A DNA stretch of 36,487 nt from Spirochaetota bacterium (GTDB taxonomy: Bacteria > Spirochaetota > Spirochaetia > Treponematales > Treponemataceae): NCBI GenBank assembly GCA_023393015.1, contig JAEWMY010000035.1:1-36487 (forward strand), read 5' to 3'. The notes below the pieces were generated by a model, which was not told the DNA's origin, searched no databases, and was given only the letters and a program-made list of their open reading frames with translations. Of the stretch, positions 9,186 to 17,587 are shown piece after piece (the first letter of the stretch is position 1; each line of letters opens with the position of its first letter). The position numbers and the translations under genes were made by a program.

Positions 9186-9706
9186 ACGGGGCGAACCTCG
9201 AAGAGGGGCTGGTCGAACTCGACCATGTCCCCGTTGTTCGCGAGGATTTTCACGATCTCGCAGTCGAACTCCGCCTCGAGGGCGTTCATCATCTTCATCG
9301 CCTCGATGATGCAGAGCTTCTGTCCCTTGGCGATCTTCTTGCCGACGTCGGCGAAGGCCGGGGTGTCGGGGCTCGGAGCGCGGTAGAAGGTTCCGACGAT
9401 CGGGCTCTTGATGTACTCGTTACCCGAGGCGGCGCCCGTATCGGCGCCCGTCGCGGCGTGGGGCGCCGGGGAGGCGACGTGCGCAGGCTGGTGCTGGGAG
9501 GAGGCCCCGGAGGAGCCACCGCTCGGGGAACCCGCGGCTACGTGGTGAGCGACCGGCGCGGCGGGGGCGGCGAAGGCCGCGACCGGCACGACGAACGCTT
9601 CCTTGCGCCTGAGCTCGAAGGCATATCCGTTTCCCGAGTACTTCAGCTCGGCGGCCGATGACTTTTCGAACTTGTCGAAAAGCGCGAGAAGGGTCTTGTC
9701 ATCCAT
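9182..9706 (-). CDS. accB: Biotin carboxyl carrier protein of acetyl-CoA carboxylase
   Basis: A 174-residue protein. The C-terminal biotinyl domain (~97-174) holds the EAMKMMN motif, with Lys138 as the biotinylated residue. The ~40-95 region is an Ala/Pro/Ser/Gly/His-rich flexible linker that lets biotin swing between AccC and AccA-AccD; the first ~35 residues are the small N-terminal domain. The ATG follows the fabV stop by 2 nt, with a GGAG site inside the last fabV codons. The stop overlaps accC. Confidence 0.96.
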   Translation of the reverse strand: MDDKTLLALFDKFEKSSAAELKYSGNGYAFELRRKEAFVVPVAAFAAPAAPVAHHVAAGSPSGGSSGASSQHQPAHVASPAPHAATGADTGAASGNEYIKSPIVGTFYRAPSPDTPAFADVGKKIAKGQKLCIIEAMKMMNALEAEFDCEIVKILANNGDMVEFDQPLFEVRPV

Positions 9707-9708
9707 GG

Positions 9709-10953
9709 TTAGTCTCCTATCGTGTCCATGCGGGCGACGTCGGCGTCGTAGTCGACGCCCGCGACGTCAAAGCCGCTCGCGGCGAGAAAGTCGTGCCGGT
9801 ACCCGTCGAGATCGCCGAGCTCGGGGAGGTTTTCCTCCGTGACGAGGGCGAGCCGCCGGTTTACCTCGGCCTGGACGCCGTCGTCCATCTCGAGCTCGTC
9901 GATGCGCACGAGACCAGCGTCGTCCACGGGAACGGGAGTCCCCGCGTAGAACCGCTCGGCGTACATGCGCTCGATCTGCTCGATGCAACCCTCGTGCGTG
10001 CCCTTCTCCTTCATCACCTTGAACAACACCGCGAGGTAAAGCGGTATTATCGGGATGACGGCGCTCGAGCGGGTGACGAGGCCCTTGTTTACGGATACGA
10101 AGGCGGCGCCTCCGATCGACGCGGACATCGCCTTGCTCATGGAGCGGGCGGTCGCCTCGAGGTGTTTCTTCGCGCCCCCGATGGTGCCGTCGCGGTAGAT
10201 CGCGTGCGAGAGCTCGGGGCCGATGTACGAGTACGCGACGGTAGAGCATCCGCGGGCGAGCACGCCGGCTTCGGACAGCTGCTTGATCCAGCGTTCCCAG
10301 TCCTCGCCGCCCATGACCTTCACGGTGTTCGCGGCCTCTTCGTCGCTCGCGGGTTCGGCGCTCATGACGCTGAGCTTGCCGCTCATCGGGTCGACGGTGT
10401 TGCCCGTGTAGGGCTTGCCGAAGGGCTTCAGGACCGACTTGTAGAGGACGCCGGTATCGGGATCGGTCCTCACGGGGCTCGCGAGGCTGTACACGACGAA
10501 ATCGAACGAAAGGTTCATCCGCTTCGCGGCCTCGATCACCTGACGCCTGACGTCGTCGGAAAAGGCGTCGCCGTTGATCGTAAACGAGGGAATACCCTCG
10601 CGCGCGCTCGCGCGGTCGAAGGCGAGGTTGTTGTACCAGCCGGGGGTTCCGCTCTTCGTCTCGCTCCCTTCCTTCTCGAAGGAAACGCCGACCGTCGCCG
10701 CGCCGTAGCCGAAGGCGGCCGTAATGCGGCTCGCGAGGCCGTAGCCGGTCGAGCAGCCGAGAACGAGGACGGCCTTGACCGGGGCGGAAGCGCCGCCCGC
10801 GTGGGTGCCGCCCGAAACGGGGGCGCCCGGCTTTCTCGAGCGGCGCGCGTTCATCGAACGCACGTACGCGATCTGGGCCTCGACTTCTTTCGCGCAGCCG
10901 ACCGGGTGCGCGTTGATGCAAATATTGCTTCGAATCATCGGTTTCACGATCAT
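9709..10953 (-). CDS. fabV: Trans-2-enoyl-CoA/ACP reductase, FabV type
   Basis: About 414 residues. The sequence matches FabV/TER closely throughout, and from memory much of it is near-identical to Treponema denticola TER: NICINAHPVGC, VLGCSTGYGLASRITAAFGYGAATVGVSFEKEGSETKSGTPGWYNN (this runs from ~65 to ~110) and YSLASPVRTDPDTG. The catalytic Tyr-x8-Lys is in IYRDGTIGGAK. It reduces the enoyl intermediate with NADH. No fabI, fabK or fabL is present, so in this operon it is probably the FASII enoyl reductase. I prefer ATG 10953 (MIVKP, as in T. denticola); a GTG at 10959 would overlap the fabZ stop (GTGA) and is equally possible. A Gly/Ala/Pro-rich loop near residues 38-60 is about ten residues longer than in T. 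denticola. Confidence 0.96.
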   Translation of the reverse strand: MIVKPMIRSNICINAHPVGCAKEVEAQIAYVRSMNARRSRKPGAPVSGGTHAGGASAPVKAVLVLGCSTGYGLASRITAAFGYGAATVGVSFEKEGSETKSGTPGWYNNLAFDRASAREGIPSFTINGDAFSDDVRRQVIEAAKRMNLSFDFVVYSLASPVRTDPDTGVLYKSVLKPFGKPYTGNTVDPMSGKLSVMSAEPASDEEAANTVKVMGGEDWERWIKQLSEAGVLARGCSTVAYSYIGPELSHAIYRDGTIGGAKKHLEATARSMSKAMSASIGGAAFVSVNKGLVTRSSAVIPIIPLYLAVLFKVMKEKGTHEGCIEQIERMYAERFYAGTPVPVDDAGLVRIDELEMDDGVQAEVNRRLALVTEENLPELGDLDGYRHDFLAASGFDVAGVDYDADVARMDTIGD

Positions 10954-10955
10954 CG

Positions 10956-11480
10956 TCACAGGTCTCCCTTGTTACCTACCAGACACATCCATTCGGCCTC
11001 GGTTGCGAGCTCGCCCCCGACGTACGCCTTTCCCGCCTGCTTGATCATCCTCGGGGACACGCGGAGGTTCTCGATGACGAGCGTCACCTCATCGTCCGGG
11101 CGCACCTGCTTGCGGAACTTGACTTTATCGACGGTCGCGAGAAAGAACAGGGCTCCTTCGGCGAACACGCCGCGTTTCGCGAGCCCCGCCCCTCCGGCCT
11201 GGGCCATCGTCTCGACGAGGATGACGCCGGGCACGACCGGGTATTCGGGAAAGTGGCCCTTGAAGAAAAACTCGCCCGCGCCGAATACGTGGCGCGCGAC
11301 GATCCTCGCGTCCGCGTTCTCGTCGATCGTGTCGACGAAGAGGAAGGGGTCGCGGTGCGGGAGGAGCTTCTCGATCCCCGAGCGCTCCGCGGAGCGGACG
11401 CCCGCGTCGGAGAGATCCGCGCCCCGCGGGAAATCGGCGCGCGCGCCTCCAGCGGTATCGTTGTTCGTGTCCACGCTCAT
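10956..11480 (-). CDS. fabZ: 3-hydroxyacyl-ACP dehydratase, FabZ
   Basis: A 174-residue hot-dog-fold protein. It has the PHRDPFLFVD motif (~41-50) and the catalytic loop GHFPEYPVVPGV with His76; Glu90 lies in LVETMAQ. It dehydrates 3-hydroxyacyl-ACP to the trans-2-enoyl form that FabV then reduces. The first ~34 residues, before GIEKLLPHR, are a polar Asp/Ala/Gly-rich extension absent from typical 140-150-residue FabZ. The ATG at 11480 overlaps the fabF stop by 4 bp (ATGA), which supports the extended start. Confidence 0.95.
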   Translation of the reverse strand: MSVDTNNDTAGGARADFPRGADLSDAGVRSAERSGIEKLLPHRDPFLFVDTIDENADARIVARHVFGAGEFFFKGHFPEYPVVPGVILVETMAQAGGAGLAKRGVFAEGALFFLATVDKVKFRKQVRPDDEVTLVIENLRVSPRMIKQAGKAYVGGELATEAEWMCLVGNKGDL

Positions 11481-12727
11481 TTCTTGAACTTCCTCATGAC
11501 GACGACGCCGTTGTGTCCGCCGAATCCGAGCGAGCCCGAGGCGGCGCAGTCGATTTCGCCCTCCACTCCGACGTTCGGCACGTAGTCGAGGTCGCAGCCG
11601 TGCTCGATATCCGGGTTTTCGAGGTTGATCGTCGGCGGGTAGAACCCGTCCTGGATCGCCTTGATGCAGATGATCGCCTCGATCGAGCCCGCCGCGCCCA
11701 CGCAGTGGCCGGTCATGCTCTTGGTGCTCGATATCTTCATCTTGCGAGCGTGGTCGCCGAAGGCAGTCTTGATCATCAGCGTCTCGGCCGGGTCGTTGAC
11801 CGGCGTCGAGGTCCCGTGCGCGTTGTAGTACTGGACGTCTTCGGGCTTGACTCCCGCGTCCTCGAGGGCGCGGGTGATCGCGAGGGCGCCGCCCGAGCCG
11901 TCGGGATTCGGGCTCGTGATGTGATACGCGTCGCTCGAGCCGCCGTACCCGGCGAACTCGGCGTAGATCCTGGCGCCGCGCGCGAGGGCGTGCTCGAGCT
12001 CCTCGAGTATGAGGATGCCGGCGCCTTCGCCCATGATGAAGCCCTCGCGGTCGCGGTCGAACGGACGGCTCGCCTTCTGGGGGTTGTCGTTGAACGAGGA
12101 CGCGAGCGTCTGAAGGACGGTGAAGCTCCCGATGCCGAACCCGGTGATCGAGGCCTCGGAACCGCCGGCGACGCACACGTCGAGGCGTCCCGAGCGCACG
12201 AGGTCGAGGGCGAGGCCGAGGGAGTCCGTGCTCGAGGCGCACGCGGTGGCGAGCGTCCAGGACACTCCCTTGATGCCGTTGATCATGCTGATGTTTCCGG
12301 CGCCCTCGTTGGAGATGAGCATCGGGATGGAAAGGGGCGGAATCCGGTCGCTTCCCGCCTCGAAATATTTCTTCATGGCCGCCTCGATGACCTCGAAGCC
12401 GCCGATGCCGTTGCCGATTATGACGCCCGATTTCTCGCTCGCGATCGATTCCTTGTCGTAACCCGAGTCCTGTATGGCCTGGGCGGCCGCCACCGTGACG
12501 AACTGGCAGAACCGCGCCATCTTGCGGGATTCCTTCCGGTCGATCCACTGCGAAGGATCGAAGTTCTTCACCTCCGCGGCGATCCTGACCTTGAAGTCGG
12601 TCGCGTCGAAAAGGGTGATCGGCCCGAGGCCGCTCTTACCCGCGCGGATCGACGCCCATGTCTCGTCGACCGTGTTTCCTACGGGCGTAACGGCCCCGAG
12701 TCCCGTGACAACAACGCGTCGTTTCAT
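11477..12727 (-). CDS. fabF: Beta-ketoacyl-ACP synthase II
   Basis: A 416-residue thiolase-fold condensing enzyme. The Cys-His-His triad is visible: Cys163 in TACASS, His304 in NAHGTSTPVND and His341 in MTGHCVGAAGS. It starts KRRVVVTGLGAVTPVG, as FabF proteins do. It elongates acyl-ACP with malonyl-ACP. The ATG overlaps the fabG stop (ATGA) and a GGAG site lies a few bases upstream. No fabH is present in the window, so the initiating condensing enzyme must be elsewhere. Confidence 0.97.
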   Translation of the reverse strand: MKRRVVVTGLGAVTPVGNTVDETWASIRAGKSGLGPITLFDATDFKVRIAAEVKNFDPSQWIDRKESRKMARFCQFVTVAAAQAIQDSGYDKESIASEKSGVIIGNGIGGFEVIEAAMKKYFEAGSDRIPPLSIPMLISNEGAGNISMINGIKGVSWTLATACASSTDSLGLALDLVRSGRLDVCVAGGSEASITGFGIGSFTVLQTLASSFNDNPQKASRPFDRDREGFIMGEGAGILILEELEHALARGARIYAEFAGYGGSSDAYHITSPNPDGSGGALAITRALEDAGVKPEDVQYYNAHGTSTPVNDPAETLMIKTAFGDHARKMKISSTKSMTGHCVGAAGSIEAIICIKAIQDGFYPPTINLENPDIEHGCDLDYVPNVGVEGEIDCAASGSLGFGGHNGVVVMRKFKK

Positions 12728-13467
12728 GCTCCCATACCTCCGTCAACGCCAAGCACTTGCGCGGTAATATACGCCGAGAGATCCGACGCGAGGAACACCG
12801 CGGAGTCCGCGACCTCCCTGACGGTACCCGGTCGTTTCATCGGTATCGAGTCAAGCCAGGCTTTCCTCGCTTCTTCCGGGATCGCCCCGGTCATTTCCGT
12901 GTCTATGTATCCCGGGGCGATCGCGTTCACGCGCACCCCGCGTCCGGCCGTTTCCTTGGCGAGCGCCTTGGTGTAGCCGATGAGTCCCGCCTTGCTCGCC
13001 GCGTAATTGACCTGTCCGCCCTGGCCGTGAAGGCCGACGATGCTCGAGAGGTTCACGATCGAGCCCGCTCGCTTTCTGATCATGTCGGAGGAAACGATCT
13101 GCGTGACGAGGAAGGTCCCGGTGAGGTTGATCCTGAGCACGTCTTCCCAGTCCGAGAGCTTCATGCGGAAGGAAAGCCCGTCGCGCGTGATGCCGGCGTT
13201 GTTCACGAGGACCGAAAAGCCGCCCGACTCGGCGAGGGCCGCGGTCACGACGGGGACGACGAACTCGGGGTTCCCGATGTCGGCGACGAGCTCGTGATAG
13301 GCGCTACCGGACGCGGCGGCGAGGGCGGCGAGCTCTTTCGCGCCCTCGGACGGCTTCGTGGAAAGGCCCCAGACGACGGCCCCTTCCTCTATGAAACGTC
13401 GGGCGATTTCCTTCCCGATACCGCGGCTCGCGCCGGTTATCAGCGCGGTTTTTCCTTTCAGCAACAT
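12724..13467 (-). CDS. fabG: 3-oxoacyl-ACP reductase
   Basis: A 247-residue short-chain dehydrogenase. It has the NADP-binding GASRGIG, the NNAG motif, and the catalytic Ser...Tyr-x3-Lys (NLSS, then YAASK). It reduces 3-oxoacyl-ACP to 3-hydroxyacyl-ACP. The start at 13467 (MLLKGKTALITG) is chosen because it matches the family and has GGGAG at suitable spacing. An upstream in-frame start would run back into fabD. The gap from the fabD stop is about 44 nt, the widest in this operon. Confidence 0.96.
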   Translation of the reverse strand: MLLKGKTALITGASRGIGKEIARRFIEEGAVVWGLSTKPSEGAKELAALAAASGSAYHELVADIGNPEFVVPVVTAALAESGGFSVLVNNAGITRDGLSFRMKLSDWEDVLRINLTGTFLVTQIVSSDMIRKRAGSIVNLSSIVGLHGQGGQVNYAASKAGLIGYTKALAKETAGRGVRVNAIAPGYIDTEMTGAIPEEARKAWLDSIPMKRPGTVREVADSAVFLASDLSAYITAQVLGVDGGMGA

Positions 13468-13511
13468 GGTAAGCTCCCTTTTCGGTTGCGACACGCGACC
13501 CGGCGCGCCGT

Positions 13512-14450
13512 TCAGTTCAGGTATTCGGCGTACGGCTTGCACGTACCCGGGTTTTTCGAGTCCGCCCACAGGCCCGTCAGGACCTTGCCGGGGCCGACCT
13601 CGACACAGTTACAGGATTCGCCCGCGAGGGCGGATATGGCGGCTTCCTCGTCGGTCCAGCGGACGGGACCGGAGATGTGCGCGACGGCCAGTTTTTTGGC
13701 TTCGGCGCCGCTCGAGACGCGCTTTCCGGTCACGTTGGAAAAAAGCGGAATGGCGGGATCGGCGAAGGATACGCCGTCGAGTATGGCGGCGAAGGCCTTC
13801 CCCGCCTCGGCCATCAGGGGCGAATGGAAGGGTCCCGCGACCTTGAGCCGCACGACGCGTCGGGCGCCGGCCTCCTTGAAGGCGGGTTCGGCGGCCTCGA
13901 TGGCCTCGGAGGTTCCCGAGATCACGGTCTGGAGCGGGCTATTGTAGTTGGCGGCGTAGAGGTTGGGGATACCGAGCGCGGAAATCACGCGGTCGATCGC
14001 CTCGGGGGAAAGCCCGAGCACGGCGGCCATGCCGGCGGCCATGCCGGCGGCCATGCCGGAACCCGAAAGGGAGGCGCAGGCCTCCTGCATGACGCGTCCG
14101 CGTTCCTTGGTCAGGAAGATCGCGTCGCGAATCGAAATGACGCCCGCGACGGCCAAGGCGGGGTATTCGCCCAGGCTGAAGCCGGCGCACGCCTCGGGAT
14201 TGATTCCCTTCGCCTTGAGGGCGAGATATGCCGCGAGCGAGGCGACCGTTATGGCGACCTGGCTCACGTCGGTACGCTTGAGCGTCTCGTCGTCGGCGGT
14301 CAAAAGCCCGGAAACGGGCGAACCGAGGATGGCGTCAGCCTCCTCGAAAAGCGAACGGATCCCGAGGGTATTAGAGGTATCGGCCTCGTAGAGATCCATC
14401 CCCATACCGGAATACTGGGCTCCCTGACCCGGAAACAGAAAAACCGGCAT
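13512..14450 (-). CDS. fabD: Malonyl-CoA:ACP transacylase
   Basis: A 312-residue protein. It starts MPVFLFPGQGAQYSGMG. The nucleophile is Ser92 in GFSLGE (usually GHSLGE), and the catalytic His is His209 in AGPFHSPLM. It moves malonyl from CoA to ACP for all elongation steps. It is first in the nine-gene operon. GGAGG lies 6 nt before ATG 14450, so the upstream in-frame ATG at 14471 is unlikely. A threefold GMAA repeat (residues 132-143) replaces the single GxMAA found in other FabD proteins. Confidence 0.96.
   Translation of the reverse strand: MPVFLFPGQGAQYSGMGMDLYEADTSNTLGIRSLFEEADAILGSPVSGLLTADDETLKRTDVSQVAITVASLAAYLALKAKGINPEACAGFSLGEYPALAVAGVISIRDAIFLTKERGRVMQEACASLSGSGMAAGMAAGMAAVLGLSPEAIDRVISALGIPNLYAANYNSPLQTVISGTSEAIEAAEPAFKEAGARRVVRLKVAGPFHSPLMAEAGKAFAAILDGVSFADPAIPLFSNVTGKRVSSGAEAKKLAVAHISGPVRWTDEEAAISALAGESCNCVEVGPGKVLTGLWADSKNPGTCKPYAEYLN
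14022..14057 (-). repeat. Three tandem 12-bp copies inside fabD
   Basis: GGCGGCCATGCC (as read on the + strand) occurs three times without mismatch and encodes GMAA three times in a row. The repeat is in frame and sits in a loop before the VLGLS strand. Confidence 0.9.
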
Positions 14451-14473
14451 TACATACCTCCAGTCCGACATTA

Positions 14474-14497
14474 GGCGTCAAAACGTCATTTTACGCC
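14474..14497. promoter_or_regulatory. Imperfect palindrome in the fabD leader, possible operator
   Basis: Arms GGCGT and ACGCC enclose inner AAAA/TTTT arms, a 24-bp imperfect dyad between the promoter and the fabD ribosome site. The shorter dyad TGAC-AAAA-GTCA (14522-14533) covers the edge of the -35, and the two share CAAAA-(C)-GTCA. TetR family regulators bind dyads of this size, and a tetR gene ends only 4 nt upstream of the -35. The regulator assignment is inference. Confidence 0.4.
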
Positions 14498-14506
14498 TTG
14501 TACCGC

Positions 14507-14534
14507 ATTGTACGGTTTTTATGACAAAAGTCAA
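14507..14534 (-). promoter_or_regulatory. Strong sigma70-type promoter of the fatty-acid operon
   Basis: On the minus strand, TTGACT (14529-14534), a 16-nt spacer, and TACAAT (14507-14512). Transcription would start near 14500, giving a leader of about 50 nt with a GGAGG before fabD. Two GTAC tetramers flank the -10 box. Confidence 0.75.
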
Positions 14535-14537
14535 CCC

Positions 14538-15137
14538 TTATGTCGAAATAGAAAGCCCGGCGATCGCGAGGGATATCGCCTGTTTGACCTCGTCGCTCGA
14601 GTCCCGGTCAAGGATCGCGATGCGGAAAATCGCCGATTCGACCATTCCGTAGAAGAGCTCGTTCGCGTCCTTGACGTTGCAGTCGCGGAAGGCGCCCGCG
14701 GTCTTTCCGGCGATGATGATCTGCGACAAGAGGTGGCGCAGGCGGATCGTCCGTCGTTTGACGCGGGAATCGGGGTCCTTGCCGGTTTTTTGCACCTGGA
14801 GGAGATAGGTGAGCACGACGTTGAACAATTTCCGGTTTTCGGTACAGCGGTCGATAATCGTGAACATGACGCGCTCGAGGCGTTCGCCGTACGAGAGGCC
14901 GTCGTTGGCCATGACTTCGCGCAGGTATTTTTCGACCCCGTCGGTGAGCTGCTTGATGCTCCATACGAAAATCTCACGCTTGTTCTTGAAATAGAGGTAG
15001 AGCGTCGTACGCGTGATCCCGCACCGATCGGCGATTTTCTGGAAGGTGGCGTCCTCGTAGCCCTCTTCGACGAAGATGTCGAGCGCCCGCTCGAGGATCT
15101 CATACCGGCGTTTCTCGTGCTCAACGACTATTGCCAT
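14538..15137 (-). CDS. TetR/AcrR family transcriptional regulator
   Basis: A 199-residue protein. An N-terminal helix-turn-helix occupies ~32-53 (FQKIADRCGITRTTLYLYFKNK region). The C-terminal ~140 residues are a helical ligand-binding domain without a recognisable subfamily signature. Its start overlaps the end of the RNA methyltransferase gene by 17 bp, so the two are co-transcribed. It ends 4 nt before the -35 of the fatty-acid operon, and palindromes lie in and after that promoter. A role as regulator of fatty-acid synthesis (FabR/FabT-like in function) is a reasonable inference from position only. Confidence 0.88.
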   Translation of the reverse strand: MAIVVEHEKRRYEILERALDIFVEEGYEDATFQKIADRCGITRTTLYLYFKNKREIFVWSIKQLTDGVEKYLREVMANDGLSYGERLERVMFTIIDRCTENRKLFNVVLTYLLQVQKTGKDPDSRVKRRTIRLRHLLSQIIIAGKTAGAFRDCNVKDANELFYGMVESAIFRIAILDRDSSDEVKQAISLAIAGLSIST

Positions 15138-16365
15138 TCGCGACTCCCTTTCCGTAAAGATAGAAACGAGTTTCCAGATTTCCGCTTTTCAGGTCCTTTT
15201 TCCGCGTGGCGAAGGAACCGAAGGAGGCCTCGAAGCCCTCGTGGCTCGTGATAAAGCCCATGTCCCAGCCGGGAAATGCGGTTCGAAGGGCCGCCATCGA
15301 GCGATAGAGTTCGCCCGCGGAATCGGCGTCGCCGAGCCGCTCGCCGTAGGGCGGGTTCGCCAGGATTAGCCCTTCGGGATAGGGGGCCGCGAGGGTATCG
15401 AAGGGCGCCTCGATAAAGTCGGGACGGGCGATCGACTCGGACCGACCGACGAGCGAGAGGGCCTTCTCCGCGATGGTGCACGCCCGCTCCGCGTTGCCGC
15501 GCGCCGACACCAGGATGGCAGGATCGATGTCGCTCCCCGTCACGCGGACGAGGCAGTCGGTGCGGATATCGGCCGCGGCGGCCGCGCGCTCCGCCTCGAC
15601 GAGGCGCCTGCCGGCCTCCCCGAGATACGGCGAAAGACCCTCGAGGGCGAAGGTCCGCCCGAGGCCGGGGGCGATATTGTGGGCGAAGAGGGTCGCTTCG
15701 ATGGGGATAGTACCCGATCCGCAAAAGGGATCGTGCAAGGGCGTCTTTCGCCTCCAAAGGCACAACTGGAGGAGTACGGCGGCGAGTGTCTCGCGGATCG
15801 GGGCTTCGCCGCCCGCCGTCCGGTATCCACGCCGATGCAAGGGCATGCCGGAAAGGTCGAGCATGACGGAAAGGACGTCCTTTTCGAGATAGACGCGGAC
15901 CGTCGCGGTTTCTCCGGTTTCGGGAAGGGTTTGCATCCGCCAGGCCGCCCCGAGGGACTCGTAGATCGCCTTGTGGACGACGCCCTGCACGGCGCGTTCC
16001 GAGGAAAGCCTGCTCTTGTGCGTGCGTACCTTGTCGACGACGACCCGAACGTCCTTTTTAAACCAGTCCTTCCAGGAAAAGGCGCGAACGGCCTCGAAGA
16101 GCGAATCGAAATCGACGCAGGGGCACGAGATGACGCGAAGGTAGACGCGGTCGGCCGTGCGCAGACGGAGGTTCGCCCGGTAGGCGGCGGCGAGTTCGGC
16201 GGAGCCGCGGAGATCGGCGGATTCGCCGGACGAGGCCTTCGCGTCACCGGCGGTATAGACCACGCGTCCCGTCGCGCGTTCAATCGGCGTAAACCCGAGC
16301 AGGGAAAGCTCGTTGGCAAGGACCGGTTCGGCGCCGACCGCGCAGGGAGACACAAGCGTAATCAT
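15121..16365 (-). CDS. THUMP-domain class I RNA methyltransferase (RlmL/YpsC family)
   Basis: A 414-residue protein. The N-terminal ~165 residues match a ferredoxin-like plus THUMP RNA-binding region, with the SRLSSERAVQGVVHKAI segment typical of this family. The Rossmann methyltransferase part has the SAM loop DPFCGSGTIPIEA (~212-224) and the catalytic NPPYGERL (337-344). These enzymes make N2-methylguanosine in 23S rRNA; E. coli RlmL makes m2G2445. The exact target here is inferred. It heads a two-gene unit with the tetR gene. The ATG at 16365 has no Shine-Dalgarno and is 8 nt after a consensus TATAAT. Confidence 0.88.
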   Translation of the reverse strand: MITLVSPCAVGAEPVLANELSLLGFTPIERATGRVVYTAGDAKASSGESADLRGSAELAAAYRANLRLRTADRVYLRVISCPCVDFDSLFEAVRAFSWKDWFKKDVRVVVDKVRTHKSRLSSERAVQGVVHKAIYESLGAAWRMQTLPETGETATVRVYLEKDVLSVMLDLSGMPLHRRGYRTAGGEAPIRETLAAVLLQLCLWRRKTPLHDPFCGSGTIPIEATLFAHNIAPGLGRTFALEGLSPYLGEAGRRLVEAERAAAAADIRTDCLVRVTGSDIDPAILVSARGNAERACTIAEKALSLVGRSESIARPDFIEAPFDTLAAPYPEGLILANPPYGERLGDADSAGELYRSMAALRTAFPGWDMGFITSHEGFEASFGSFATRKKDLKSGNLETRFYLYGKGVANGNSR

Positions 16366-16373
16366 GATCTTCG

Positions 16374-16401
16374 ATTATAACACTAATACATAGTTTGTAA
16401 A
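16374..16401 (-). promoter_or_regulatory. Consensus promoter of the RNA methyltransferase-tetR unit
   Basis: On the minus strand, TTTACA (16396-16401), a 16-nt spacer, and TATAAT (16374-16379). The ATG (16365) follows the -10 by 8 nt, predicting a leaderless transcript. Confidence 0.75.
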
Positions 16402-16410
16402 GTTGACGGA

Positions 16411-17523
16411 TTAGACCTTCCGGAGCTCGTACGCGCGCGTTCCGATCCCGAGGCGCTCGGCGTGGTCGAGTCCGGCCGACCAGTCCGTGTCCGGATGTAT
16501 ATGCCCGAACTTCTCGCCCGCGCCCGAATAGTTCCGGTCGGTCAGGGCGGTACCTCCGACGGGCGGGGCCGCGTTTACCGCGTCCACGCAGGCCTGATCG
16601 AGGGCGACCGGGTCGAGCGAGGCCAATATCCCGATGTCGGCCACGACGGGGGCGTCGTTGTTCGCCCAGCAGTCGCAGTTCGGCGAGACGTTCATGACGA
16701 AATTGACGTGGAAGTGGGGTTTGCCGTGCAGGATCGCCTCGACGTACTCGCTGATGCGCTCGCTGCACACGCGGCTCGCGTTCCCCTCGCTCGCGCGGGC
16801 GGCTCCGTACTGGCAGACGGCCACGCACTGACAGCACCCGACGCAAAGGTCGTGATCGATAACCGCCTTTTCGGAGGAATCGAGGACGACGGCCTTCGAA
16901 GCGCAGTTTTCGACGCACAGGGAGCAACCGACGCAATTGTCGCGGTGGATGACCGGATGCGACACGTCGTGCAGGAACTTCTTGCCGGAGCGGCTCGCGG
17001 CCCCCATGCCGAGATTCTTGAGCGCGCCGCCGAAGCCGGTGAGCTCGTGGCCCTTGAAATGGTTGAGGGAGATCACCGCGTCGGAATCGGCCACGGCGCA
17101 GCCGATACGCGCGACGGAACAGTGGACTCCCCCGGTCACGGGCATCTCGACGAAATCGTTCCCCTTGATGCCGTCGGCGATGACGATGTCGCAGCCGGTC
17201 GCGTCGTAGGAGTAGCCGTTCGAATAGCCGGCCCGCAGATGGTCGTAGGCGTTGTGGCGCCGGCCCGAGTACAGGGTGTTCGCGTCGGTGAGAAAGGGTT
17301 TCCCGCCGAGCTCGCGCACGAGCGCCGACACGACGGCGACGTACGGCGAGCGGATAGTCGCCATGTTTCCCGGCTCGCCGAGATGAATCTTCAGGGCGGT
17401 GAATTTATCCGTGAGATCGAGCGCGTCCATTCCCGCGGCGCGGAGAAGGCCGTCCAGCTTCTGCAAGATGGTCAGAGAGGGAGAGGTGCGCAAGTCGGAC
17501 CAATACACGGCGGATTTCTTCAT
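16411..17523 (-). CDS. DUF362 protein with two [4Fe-4S] ferredoxin motifs
   Basis: A 370-residue protein. The N-terminal ~190 residues match DUF362 (LKIHLGEPGN, SLNHFKGHELTGFGGALKNLGMG). The central ferredoxin domain has two complete Cx2Cx2Cx3C sets: Cys197/200/203/207 and Cys227/230/233/237. The C-terminal part contains PNCDCW. DUF362 proteins occur widely in anaerobes; their biochemical role is poorly defined, and electron transfer is inferred from the clusters. The start at 17523 follows TGGAGG by 8 nt. The upstream in-frame ATG at 17568 lies in the promoter and is rejected. Confidence 0.88.
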   Translation of the reverse strand: MKKSAVYWSDLRTSPSLTILQKLDGLLRAAGMDALDLTDKFTALKIHLGEPGNMATIRSPYVAVVSALVRELGGKPFLTDANTLYSGRRHNAYDHLRAGYSNGYSYDATGCDIVIADGIKGNDFVEMPVTGGVHCSVARIGCAVADSDAVISLNHFKGHELTGFGGALKNLGMGAASRSGKKFLHDVSHPVIHRDNCVGCSLCVENCASKAVVLDSSEKAVIDHDLCVGCCQCVAVCQYGAARASEGNASRVCSERISEYVEAILHGKPHFHVNFVMNVSPNCDCWANNDAPVVADIGILASLDPVALDQACVDAVNAAPPVGGTALTDRNYSGAGEKFGHIHPDTDWSAGLDHAERLGIGTRAYELRKV

Positions 17524-17558
17524 GACGGATGCCTCCAGTAACGCGCGGGATACGGACG

Positions 17559-17587
17559 ATAGTACCATAGATACGGCGGTCTTTCAA
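17559..17587 (-). promoter_or_regulatory. Promoter of the DUF362 gene (shares its -35)
   Basis: On the minus strand, TTGAAA (17582-17587), a 17-nt spacer, and TACTAT (17559-17564). The leader would be about 29 nt and contains TGGAGG. Confidence 0.65.

Noticed and set aside
11481..12548. Long upstream extension of fabZ through fabF
   Set aside because: The extension is Arg-rich out-of-frame fabF sequence; the ATG overlapping the fabF stop is the natural start.
11513..13947. Two long antisense open frames across fabF, fabG and fabD
   Set aside because: They are shadows of well-identified enzymes on the other strand, with no domain similarity and no ribosome site.
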